Origin: an uncultured Leucobacter sp. | GTDB lineage: Bacteria; Actinomycetota; Actinomycetes; Actinomycetales; Microbacteriaceae | Reading direction: 5' to 3' | DNA length: 15,690 bases | NCBI GenBank assembly: GCA_945952575.1 | Contig: CAMFIY010000020.1 | Location: 1-15,690 of the forward strand | Part shown: positions 7,661 through 13,719 of the stretch, one piece after another | Numbering within the stretch: the first letter of the stretch is position 1 | Layout: the number at the start of each line of letters is the position of its first letter | Position numbers and translations under genes: made by a program | Notes under the pieces: model-generated | What the model was told of the DNA's origin: nothing | Seen by the model: the letters and a program-made list of their open reading frames with translations, nothing else | Database searches by the model: none

Positions 7661-8109
7661 GCGAGAAGCCCGAGAACACCGCAGACTTCGACGGGACCGC
7701 GCCGGATCCGGCGCCGGCGCCGACCACGCCGCTCGAGGATGCCCTGCCCGGCACGACGGCGGTCTCCCAGGATCCCTCACGGGACCCCGTCGCGACCGAT
7801 CCCGGCGCGGAGGATCGCACGGCGCAGGACACCCCGAACCCCACGGGGGGCGCGGATCCTGCCGCCGCGGACCCGGCGGCCAGCACACCCCGATCGGCCA
7901 CGGCCCCTCCCGAACGGCCACGGCCGCGCACCGGCCCGATCGTCTGGGGCGCGCTCGTCCTGGCCTTCTGCGCCTACGTCGCCACGAGCATCGCGAACAA
8001 TGGCGCAGTGGATACGCGGAGCTGGATCATCACGACCGTGATCGGCCTCGGCGTCCTGCTCCTCGGCGTCGGCGTCGCAGTGCTCTTCCGCAGCGGCCGC
8101 CGCCGCTGA
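7657..8109 (+). CDS. Small two-pass membrane protein with disordered N-terminus, unknown function
   Basis: 150 residues. The first 90 are rich in Pro, Ala, Asp and Thr and look disordered. Two membrane helices follow (about 94-113, PIVWGALVLAFCAYVATSIA, and 122-143), with a short loop between, and the protein ends in a basic FRSGRRR tail. There is no signal peptide and no recognised enzyme motif. The ATG overlaps the upstream stop as ATGA and has GGAGG 7 nt upstream, so it is translated from the same mRNA as the PspC-toastrack protein. A role as its membrane partner, as LiaI partners LiaF, is inferred from position and topology only. It runs convergent to the PdtaS-like kinase. Confidence 0.8.
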   Translation: MSEKPENTADFDGTAPDPAPAPTTPLEDALPGTTAVSQDPSRDPVATDPGAEDRTAQDTPNPTGGADPAAADPAASTPRSATAPPERPRPRTGPIVWGALVLAFCAYVATSIANNGAVDTRSWIITTVIGLGVLLLGVGVAVLFRSGRRR

Positions 8110-8113
8110 GCCC

Positions 8114-8128
8114 GGCGCGTGCGGCGCC
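8114..8128. terminator. Short hairpin between convergent genes
   Basis: GGCGC (8114-8118) and GCGCC (8124-8128) form a 5-bp stem with a 5-nt loop, filling nearly all of the 19 bp between the two convergent stop codons. No T-tract follows on either strand. Its position suggests a two-way terminator, but such a short GC stem also arises by chance here. Confidence 0.35.
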
Positions 8129-9667
8129 CTATTCGCTCGCGCGGATCCAGCGCAGCGGCATCTGCACCGACACCCGGGTGCCGCCGCGCTCGTCGGGACC
8201 CCACACGATCGAACCGCCCAGTTCGCCTTCGATGAGGGTGCGCACGATCTGCGTGCCCAGGCCGTCGCCGACCGTGCCGCCGGGCAGGCCGGTTCCCGTG
8301 TCGATCACCTCGACCGAGAGCAGCTCCGCGGTGCGGTCGGCGCGGATGATGACCTCGCCCTCACGGCCCGCGAGGCCGTGTTCGACGGCGTTCGTCACGA
8401 TCTCGGTGAGCGCGAGCGCGAGCGGCGTCGCGTACTCGGAGGGCAGCTCGCCGAAGACGCCCTCCTTGCGCGGGTGCACCGTGGTGTTGTGCAGGCTCGC
8501 GACCTCGGCCGCCAGCCCCAGTACCCGGTCGAAGACGACGTCGAAGTCGACGATCTGCGAGAGGCCGGTGGAGAGCGTGTCGTGCACGACGGCGATCGCG
8601 GCGACTCGGCGCATGGCCTGCCCGAGCACCTGCTTCGCCTCTTCGCTGCGCGCGCGCCGGGCCTGCACGCGCAGCAGCGATGCCACGGTCTGCAGGTTGT
8701 TCTTGACCCGGTGGTGGATCTCGCGGATCGTCGCGTCCTTGGTGATGAGCTCCTGCTCCTGCTGCCGCAGGTCGGAGACGTCGCGAGTCAGCACGATGCC
8801 GCCGATGCTCTCGTCATCGCGGATGACCGGGATGGACCGCAATGTGACCGTGCGGCCGCGGGCCTCGATGTCGGCGCGTCGGGCCACCCGCCCCTGGGCG
8901 ATGAGCGGCAGCGACTCGTTGGTGTCGAACTGGCCCTTGACGAGCTCGGCGATCACCTCCGCGAAATTCTCGCCCTCCAGTTCGTCCCGGTATCCGAGCA
9001 GCGTGAACGTGGTCTGCGTGTTCGGGCTGGCGAAGGTCACATCCCCTTCGGTGTCGATCCGCACCATGCCGTCCGAAGCCCTGGGGGCTCCCCGTTCGCG
9101 ACCTCGCGTGCTGCCCGGGGACGGGAAGAGTCCCTGCTGGATCATGTCGAAGAGTTCGGCGGCGACCTCGCGGAAGGCGGTGCCCATCCGGGAGGCGCCC
9201 TGCTGGTCCACCGCCCCGGTGTGCACGGTGAGCACCGCGAACGGCTTCGTCGGCAGCCCGGTGAAGATCACGCCGGTGTCGGTGTTGCGCGCGGTGTTGA
9301 CGGCCTGGTTGCCGCCGTCTCGTCGACTGACCGCGTAGGCGGTGAGGCGCATCGCGGCCTCCTCGTACCAGACGGGCGCAGTCGAGTCGACCGGGCCGCC
9401 CACCAGCACCGCCTCGTCGACGATCTCCCGCCAGTCGGGTCGCATGAAGTCGCCGATCACATCGCGGTAGAAGAGCGTGGCGGATCCGGCCGGGCGGCTG
9501 TGCGCGACCGCGACGTAGTCCCCGGTGTTCGTCGGCGCCCAGAGCACGACGTCGCCGAGCGCCAGATCGGCGAGCAACGGCCAGTCGAGCACCAGCAGAT
9601 CCAGCCAGTCGATCTCTTCTTCACTCAGGCTGGTGTGCTTGACGGCGAGGTTGCGGAGCGTAGACAC
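8129..9667 (-). CDS. pdtaS: PdtaS-like soluble sensor histidine kinase (HisKA_2)
   Basis: Cytosolic histidine kinase of 512 residues with no membrane segment. The N-terminus (about 1-180, MSTLRNLAVKHTSLSEEEID) matches the GAF-like region of mycobacterial PdtaS (Rv3220c). A PAS domain follows (about 197-300, VRIDTEGDVTFASPNTQT). Then comes HisKA_2 with KDATIREIHHRVKNNLQT, where H318 or H319 is phosphorylated. The ATPase domain contains N426 (TEIVTNAVEHGL) and the G1 box DTGTGLPGG. Known PdtaS passes phosphate to the ANTAR-domain antiterminator PdtaR, usually encoded elsewhere; no such gene lies in this window. The GTG at 9667 is 6 nt after a TAAGCT -10 box and lacks a Shine-Dalgarno. It is transcribed alone. 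Confidence 0.92.
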   Translation of the reverse strand: MSTLRNLAVKHTSLSEEEIDWLDLLVLDWPLLADLALGDVVLWAPTNTGDYVAVAHSRPAGSATLFYRDVIGDFMRPDWREIVDEAVLVGGPVDSTAPVWYEEAAMRLTAYAVSRRDGGNQAVNTARNTDTGVIFTGLPTKPFAVLTVHTGAVDQQGASRMGTAFREVAAELFDMIQQGLFPSPGSTRGRERGAPRASDGMVRIDTEGDVTFASPNTQTTFTLLGYRDELEGENFAEVIAELVKGQFDTNESLPLIAQGRVARRADIEARGRTVTLRSIPVIRDDESIGGIVLTRDVSDLRQQEQELITKDATIREIHHRVKNNLQTVASLLRVQARRARSEEAKQVLGQAMRRVAAIAVVHDTLSTGLSQIVDFDVVFDRVLGLAAEVASLHNTTVHPRKEGVFGELPSEYATPLALALTEIVTNAVEHGLAGREGEVIIRADRTAELLSVEVIDTGTGLPGGTVGDGLGTQIVRTLIEGELGGSIVWGPDERGGTRVSVQMPLRWIRASE

Positions 9668-9673
9668 GGATTC

Positions 9674-9679
9674 AGCTTA
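9674..9679 (-). promoter_or_regulatory. -10 box of a leaderless pdtaS promoter
   Basis: TAAGCT on the minus strand, then 6 nt (GAATCC), then the GTG start at 9667. The hexamer and spacing are identical to those before the mannosyltransferase gene at 2044-2049. No -35 box is obvious. Confidence 0.65.
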
Positions 9680-9790
9680 GTGGTCGCGCGGATGAGCGGG
9701 CCGACGGTGCTCACGGGATCCGCGAGAGGGTCGATGGGCCGCCCGGATCCAGCGCATCCTAGGCGCTCGAGCACTGGGCGAAGATGCCCA

Positions 9791-9821
9791 TTGACGCGTC
9801 GTACTTCGCCAGAAATACGGT
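9791..9821 (+). promoter_or_regulatory. Candidate promoter of the Rv3235-family gene
   Basis: TTGACG (9791-9796) and TACGGT (9816-9821) are good -35 and -10 matches, but the 19-nt spacer is longer than ideal. Transcription would start near 9828 and give a leader of about 100 nt. The rest of the gap (9680-9929) shows only weak short hairpins, such as TGGGC/GCCCA near 9777-9792. A T-loop-like TTCGAAT near 9901 is not part of a foldable tRNA. Confidence 0.4.
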
Positions 9822-9929
9822 GTGAGGACTACGTCAAAGCTGTGAATGCATGAAGCAGAGCGTATGCGGGGGGAGGCTGTTCGTAGGGGGCGACGAAGTG
9901 TTCGAATCCGCCAGAGTCAGGAGCCCCGT

Positions 9930-10382
9930 ATGCCCGCAGCCGCGCCCCGTCGCGCACTCCCCGAGTTCGTCGACCTCGGGGATGCCCCGTCGGGACGGCG
10001 CCACCTGGTCGCCGTCCCGCCGTTGCCGGATCCGGACGAGGAGATCCCCGACCCGAACCCGGACTTCGTGCGAGCCCTCGCCGTGCAGGGCTTCGAAGCG
10101 ATCGAGGGGACCCGGTCGATCTCTCAGCTGGGCCCGCTGATCTCAGTGGGCCTGGCCCGGGAGCTCGCCCTTCAGCGGGCCGCGCGCAGCGACCGTCGGG
10201 TCGTCTGCCGCGACGGGCGCCGCAACGTGCCGCGAGCGATCGGCCTGCGCATCGATCGGAACCAGGACGAGGTCGCGGAAGCCGCGGTGGTGCTGCGGAT
10301 CGGCGCCGTCGCCTGCGCAGTGGCCATTCGACTCGAGTGGGCGCACCGGCATTGGCGCGCATCGGTGCTGACCGTGCTGTGA
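9930..10382 (+). CDS. Rv3235-family (DUF6459-like) protein
   Basis: 150 residues, no signal peptide or membrane segment. A Pro/Asp-rich N-terminal part (about 1-50) precedes a compact domain (about 52-150). That domain has features I associate with the actinobacterial Rv3235 family: an ALAVQGFEAIEGTRSISQLGPLIS opening, basic residues around RRNVPRAIGLRI, a VVLRIGAVACAVAIRLE strand pair, and the ending HWRASVLTVL. The function is unknown; in many actinobacteria the gene lies close to secA, which is not in this window. The start is set at ATG 9930 because AGGAG lies 6 nt upstream; an earlier ATG at 9846 lacks this. Family identity is from recalled resemblance and should be treated as probable. 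Confidence 0.75.
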   Translation: MPAAAPRRALPEFVDLGDAPSGRRHLVAVPPLPDPDEEIPDPNPDFVRALAVQGFEAIEGTRSISQLGPLISVGLARELALQRAARSDRRVVCRDGRRNVPRAIGLRIDRNQDEVAEAAVVLRIGAVACAVAIRLEWAHRHWRASVLTVL

Positions 10383-10420
10383 CCCCGGTGCGCGTCGAGA
10401 CCCCGCCCTCGCTCGCGGCC

Positions 10421-11422
10421 TCAGCCGGCGGACCGCTCCTGACGCAGCTTCGCCACCTCGTACAGGGTCACGCTCGCCGCGATGCCGGCGTTGAGCGACT
10501 CGGCCGCGGCCGAGATCGGGATCGAGACGACCGCGTCGCAGTTCTCCGTGACGAGTCTCGAGAGTCCCTTGCCCTCGCTCCCGATCACGAGGATCAGCGG
10601 CCGGTCGGCGAGATCGAGCCCGGGCAGCGAGACGTCGCCGTCGCCGTCGAGGCCGACCACGAAGACGCCGCGCTCCTTGAGCGCCTTGATGGTCTGCGTG
10701 AGATTGGCCGCCATTGCGACCGGCACCCGCGCCGCGGCACCCGCCGAGGTCTTCCAGGCTGCCGCGTTCACACCGACCGAGCGACGCTGCGGAACGATGA
10801 CCCCCTGACCGCCGAATGCCGCGACCGAGCGGATGATCGCGCCGAGATTGCGCGGATCCGTCACGCCGTCGAGCGCGACGAGCAGCGGAGTGTCGCCGCG
10901 TCGCTCGACCTGATCGAGCAGGTCGAGCGGATGTGCGTACTCGTACGGCGGCACCTTCAACGCCACGCCCTGGTGCACGGTGTCTCGGGTGGTCATCCGA
11001 TCGAGTTCCGGTCGCATGACTTCCAGGACGGGCACATTTCGCCGCGTCGCCAGGCCGAGGATCTCGCGCATCCGGTCGTCCATCTCGACCTTGGCGGCCA
11101 CGTAGAGCGTGGTCGCCGGCGTGCGGGTGCGCAGTGCCTCGAGCACGGCGTTGCGCCCGGTCACGAGCTCCGCGTCGTCCGACTTCTTGCGCGGCGCGCG
11201 CTGCGGACTGCGCTCCGCTCCCTTGCCGTGCCGGGACTTCGCAGCCTCGAGGCGCTCGCGGGCGGCCTTGGCCTTGCCCGCCGGATGATCGGTGCGGTCC
11301 TCCGCCTTCGGCGTCGGGCCGCGCCCCTCGAGCGCCTGACGGCCCTGCCCGCCGGATCCGACGGCCTTGCCGCGACTCTTCTTCCGCACCGCGCCGGGTC
11401 GCGGCGCCTTCTTGTTACTCAT
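10421..11422 (-). CDS. rlmB: 23S rRNA (guanosine-2'-O-)-methyltransferase RlmB-like, SpoU family
   Basis: SPOUT-fold methyltransferase of 333 residues, expected to methylate the ribose of 23S rRNA G2251 in the peptidyl-transferase P loop, using S-adenosylmethionine. The substrate-binding domain begins near 84 (ELVTGRNAVLEALRT). Motif 1 is at 189-203 (DPRNLGAIIRSVAAFG), motif 2 at 280-287 (IGSEGKGL), and motif 3 at 309-322 (SLNAGIAASVTLYE), forming the knot and cofactor site. The first 83 residues are an unusually basic extension rich in Lys, Arg, Gly and Ala, likely disordered and RNA-binding; E. coli RlmB lacks it, while actinobacterial homologues often have one. The ATG overlaps the cysS stop (ATGA), so it is coupled to cysS. 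It ends 38 bp from the convergent Rv3235-family gene; I see no clear terminator hairpin there. Confidence 0.93.
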   Translation of the reverse strand: MSNKKAPRPGAVRKKSRGKAVGSGGQGRQALEGRGPTPKAEDRTDHPAGKAKAARERLEAAKSRHGKGAERSPQRAPRKKSDDAELVTGRNAVLEALRTRTPATTLYVAAKVEMDDRMREILGLATRRNVPVLEVMRPELDRMTTRDTVHQGVALKVPPYEYAHPLDLLDQVERRGDTPLLVALDGVTDPRNLGAIIRSVAAFGGQGVIVPQRRSVGVNAAAWKTSAGAAARVPVAMAANLTQTIKALKERGVFVVGLDGDGDVSLPGLDLADRPLILVIGSEGKGLSRLVTENCDAVVSIPISAAAESLNAGIAASVTLYEVAKLRQERSAG

Positions 11423-12867
11423 GCCAGGCTCCAGCGGGTCTCGTTCGGTCCGTCTTCCAGTGCGATGCCGGCCGCCAGCAGCCGGTCGCGGATCGCGTCG
11501 CTCGTCGCGAAATCCTTGGCGGCGCGGGCCGCGCGCCGCTCCTCGATCAACGCGGTGACGAGTGCGTCGAGCGCATCGTCGCCCCCGCCGGCACTCGCAG
11601 CATCCGACCCCCACACGGCATCGCGCGGGTCCAGGCCGAGCACGGCCAACATGCCCGCCACCTGCGCGGCAAGCCGTTGAGCCTCAGGGGATCCGCCGCT
11701 CCGGTCGAGCTCGGCGTTTCCTGCGCGCACCGCGGTGTGCAGCACGGCGAGGGCCTGCGGCACTGCGAAATCGTCGAGCATCGCCGCGACGAACTCGACC
11801 GGGAGATCCTCGATCGTCGGCCCGGAGACGGCGGGGTCCGCGAGCGGCACGCCCTGAGCCGCAGCGCGCTCCAGGAACCCCTCGATGCGCTCGAACGCCG
11901 CCGCGGCCTCGCTCAGCGACGATTCCGAGAACTCGAGCACCGAGCGGTAGTGGGCGGAGCCCAGGAAGTAGCGCAGCACGATGGGACGCGCGGCCTCCAG
12001 CAGATCGTGCGCGAAGAGCGAGTTGCCGAGTGATTTCGACATCTTCTGCCCACCGGTGTTCACGAGACCGTTGTGCAGCCAGTGCCGCGCGAAGCCGTGC
12101 CCCGCAGCGGTCGACTGCGCCAGCTCGTTCTCGTGGTGGGGGAAGCGCAGGTCGAGTCCGCCGCCGTGGATGTCGAACTCCTCGCCGAGATAGCGCGTGG
12201 CCATCGCCGAGCACTCGATGTGCCAGCCCGGCCGGCCCCGGCCCCACGGAGACGGCCACGAGGCGCTCTCCGGCTCATGCTCGCGATAGGCTTTCCACAG
12301 CGCGAAGTCGCGCGGATCCCTCTTGCCGACCGGCTCCGAGTCCGCTGCGTCCTCCATCTGCTCGCGGCGCTGCCGCGTGAGCTCGCCGTAGGCGGGCCAG
12401 CTGCCGGTGTCGAAGTAGACGCTCGCCGAGCCGTCCTCCGCCTGGTAGGCGTGGCCGCGCGCGATCAGCAGCTCGACGATCGCGATCATCTCGGCGATGT
12501 TGGCGGTCGCCCGCGGTTCGTAGGCGGGCGGCAGGATCCCGATCGCGTCGTAGGCCGAGGTGAAGTCGCGCTCGATCCGGTAGGCGAGACCCCACCAGGG
12601 TTCGGATCCACCGGCCTCCTGGGCGATCCGCGCATTGTCGAGGATCTTGTCGTCGATGTCCGTGACGTTGCGGATCAGCGTGACGCGATGCCCCGTCGCC
12701 GCGAACCAGCGACGGATCTGGTCGTAGACCAGCGCACTGCGCAGGTGCCCGATGTGCGGCGCCGACTGCACGGTCGGCCCGCAGACGTACATGCCGACCT
12801 CGCCCGCGATCCGGGGTTCGAAGTCGACGACGTCCTGCCGCCGGGTGTCGTAGATCCGCTGTTTCAC
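11419..12867 (-). CDS. cysS: Cysteinyl-tRNA synthetase
   Basis: Class I synthetase charging tRNA-Cys; 482 residues, within the normal range. The HIGH signature is at 38-41 (SAPHIGHLRSALVYD) and KMSKS at 275-279 (GQKMSKSLGNS). The expected zinc ligands are present: C29, C219 (HIECS), H244 and E248 (FPHHENELA). The C-terminal helical anticodon-binding region covers about 310-482 and ends in GPNETRWSLA. KMSKSLGNS and overall length favour CysS over the mycothiol ligase MshC. The GTG at 12867 follows a TAGGCT -10 box by 6 nt and has no Shine-Dalgarno, so cysS appears to have its own leaderless promoter despite lying 30 bp after phoU. rlmB overlaps its 3' end, a common actinobacterial pairing. Confidence 0.97.
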   Translation of the reverse strand: MKQRIYDTRRQDVVDFEPRIAGEVGMYVCGPTVQSAPHIGHLRSALVYDQIRRWFAATGHRVTLIRNVTDIDDKILDNARIAQEAGGSEPWWGLAYRIERDFTSAYDAIGILPPAYEPRATANIAEMIAIVELLIARGHAYQAEDGSASVYFDTGSWPAYGELTRQRREQMEDAADSEPVGKRDPRDFALWKAYREHEPESASWPSPWGRGRPGWHIECSAMATRYLGEEFDIHGGGLDLRFPHHENELAQSTAAGHGFARHWLHNGLVNTGGQKMSKSLGNSLFAHDLLEAARPIVLRYFLGSAHYRSVLEFSESSLSEAAAAFERIEGFLERAAAQGVPLADPAVSGPTIEDLPVEFVAAMLDDFAVPQALAVLHTAVRAGNAELDRSGGSPEAQRLAAQVAGMLAVLGLDPRDAVWGSDAASAGGGDDALDALVTALIEERRAARAAKDFATSDAIRDRLLAAGIALEDGPNETRWSLA

Positions 12868-12873
12868 GGGTCT

Positions 12874-12879
12874 AGCCTA
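12874..12879 (-). promoter_or_regulatory. -10 box of a leaderless cysS promoter
   Basis: TAGGCT on the minus strand is followed by 6 nt (AGACCC) and the GTG start at 12867. It lies inside the 30-bp gap after phoU, so a -35 or activator site would overlap the phoU 3' end. No Shine-Dalgarno is present. Confidence 0.6.
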
Positions 12880-12897
12880 GACGGCCGGGAACGCCTG

Positions 12898-13539
12898 TTA
12901 CTGCAGGGCGCCGTTGAGGAAGAAGTTCATCTGCTTCGTGATGTGCACCGCGTGGTCGCCGAAGCGCTCGTGGTAGCGGCTCGCGAGCGTCGCATCGACC
13001 ACGCCCGTGGCGTCGGCGCTGATCTTGTCGCTGAGCACCTTCTCGAAGACCTTGGCGTGCAGTTCGTCGAGCGCGTCGTCGAGATCCCGGATCTCGTCGA
13101 TCAGTGCGGGTTGCTGCGTGCGGAGCAGCGCGACCAGCTTCTCGGCCATCGCGATGTCGATCTCGCCCATCTTCGCGAAGGTCTTGCGCAGGCCCTGCGG
13201 GATGGCGCTCTCCGGGTAGCGGTAGCGTGCGAGCTGCGCGATGTGCTGCGCCAGGTCGGCCATGCGCTCGAGCGACGAGCTCATCCGGAGGGAGCCGACC
13301 ATCAGACGCAGATCGCTCGCCACCGGCTGCTGCCGGGCGAGGATGTCGATCGTCTGCTCGTCGAGTTCGCCGGCGAGCTGATCCACCGCGTCCGCGCCGT
13401 CGATGACCTGCTCGGCGAGCGCGACGTCGCTCGAGCCGAAGGCGACCGTGGCCTGCCGGATCGCGCCCTCGACGAGCTCCGCGATCTGCACCAGGCGGTC
13501 CTGCACCTCGCGGAGCTCCTGCTGAAACACCTCACGCAT
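12898..13539 (-). CDS. phoU: Phosphate-signalling protein PhoU
   Basis: 213 residues, all helical, normal length. It has the two tandem three-helix repeats of the family (about 1-105 and 118-213). Each carries the metal-binding E-x3-D motif: E91-R-M-A-D95 followed by LAQHI, and E191-R-F-G-D195 followed by HAVHI. Known PhoU proteins hold the phosphate sensor kinase in its inactive state when phosphate is sufficient and act with the Pst transporter; no pst gene is in the window. The gene diverges from the SenX3/PhoR-like kinase, an arrangement known in actinobacteria. ATG 13539 has an AAGGGA Shine-Dalgarno about 10 nt upstream. Its leader contains a perfect inverted repeat (13569-13587), and a PHO-box-like array lies further upstream. 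It may be co-transcribed with cysS-rlmB. Confidence 0.95.
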   Translation of the reverse strand: MREVFQQELREVQDRLVQIAELVEGAIRQATVAFGSSDVALAEQVIDGADAVDQLAGELDEQTIDILARQQPVASDLRLMVGSLRMSSSLERMADLAQHIAQLARYRYPESAIPQGLRKTFAKMGEIDIAMAEKLVALLRTQQPALIDEIRDLDDALDELHAKVFEKVLSDKISADATGVVDATLASRYHERFGDHAVHITKQMNFFLNGALQ

Positions 13540-13568
13540 GGGGCACGTTTCCCTTTCGTTTCGATGGA

Positions 13569-13587
13569 GGATCACCTCGTGTGATCC
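13569..13587. promoter_or_regulatory. Perfect inverted repeat in the phoU leader
   Basis: GGATCAC (13569-13575) and GTGATCC (13581-13587) are perfect 7-bp reverse complements separated by CTCGT. The element lies 30-48 nt upstream of the phoU ATG, just ahead of its Shine-Dalgarno. It could be an RNA hairpin in the leader or an operator for a dimeric regulator. Confidence 0.45.
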
Positions 13588-13635
13588 GTCGGCGCGTGCG
13601 AAACGGACGCGCCGTACGCCACCCAGTCTCCCCCA

Positions 13636-13679
13636 GGCGCGTGAACAGTGCGATTCACCCAGGTGAACAGCAGTTGAAC
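13636..13679 (-). promoter_or_regulatory. PHO-box-like array of four contiguous 11-bp direct repeats
   Basis: Read on the minus strand, four 11-bp units abut exactly: GTTCAACTGCT (13679-13669), GTTCACCTGGG (13668-13658), TGAATCGCACT (13657-13647, degenerate) and GTTCACGCGCC (13646-13636). This matches the 11-bp direct-repeat-unit design with a GTTCA core described for PhoP binding sites (PHO boxes) in Streptomyces. It lies between phoU and the kinase-regulator operon and ends 28 bp before the kinase -10 box. On the phoU side a weak TACGGC -10-like hexamer (13611-13616) lies 19 bp after the last unit. The likely ligand is the regulator encoded at 14970. Confidence 0.75.
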
Positions 13680-13707
13680 TCGCCCGTTCCGCGCTCGGCA
13701 GCCGCCC

Positions 13708-13713
13708 TACGAT
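13708..13713 (+). promoter_or_regulatory. -10 box of a leaderless senX3-regX3 promoter
   Basis: TACGAT is followed by 6 nt (AGTGGC) and the ATG at 13720, with no Shine-Dalgarno. The usual -35 position (about 13685-13690) has no consensus match. The PHO-box-like array ends just upstream of it, so bound regulator could replace or contact the -35 region. Confidence 0.65.
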
Positions 13714-13719
13714 AGTGGC

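Noticed and set aside
9885..9915. Possible tRNA, from a TTCGAAT T-loop-like stretch
   Set aside because: The flanking bases do not form a T-arm stem, and no anticodon arm or acceptor stem can be paired around it.
9850..10140. 96-codon frame overlapping the start of the Rv3235-family gene
   Set aside because: It overlaps most of a better-supported gene in another frame, lacks a convincing ribosome-binding site and reads as low-complexity Ser/Arg/Pro sequence.
10383..10420. Terminator between the convergent Rv3235-family gene and rlmB
   Set aside because: No stem of five or more perfect pairs with a reasonable loop was found in these 38 bases.
11419..12867. Mycothiol ligase MshC instead of cysteinyl-tRNA synthetase
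   Set aside because: MshC is a CysS paralogue, but the length, the KMSKSLGNS signature, the PHIGHLRSALVYD motif and the linkage to rlmB all fit CysS.
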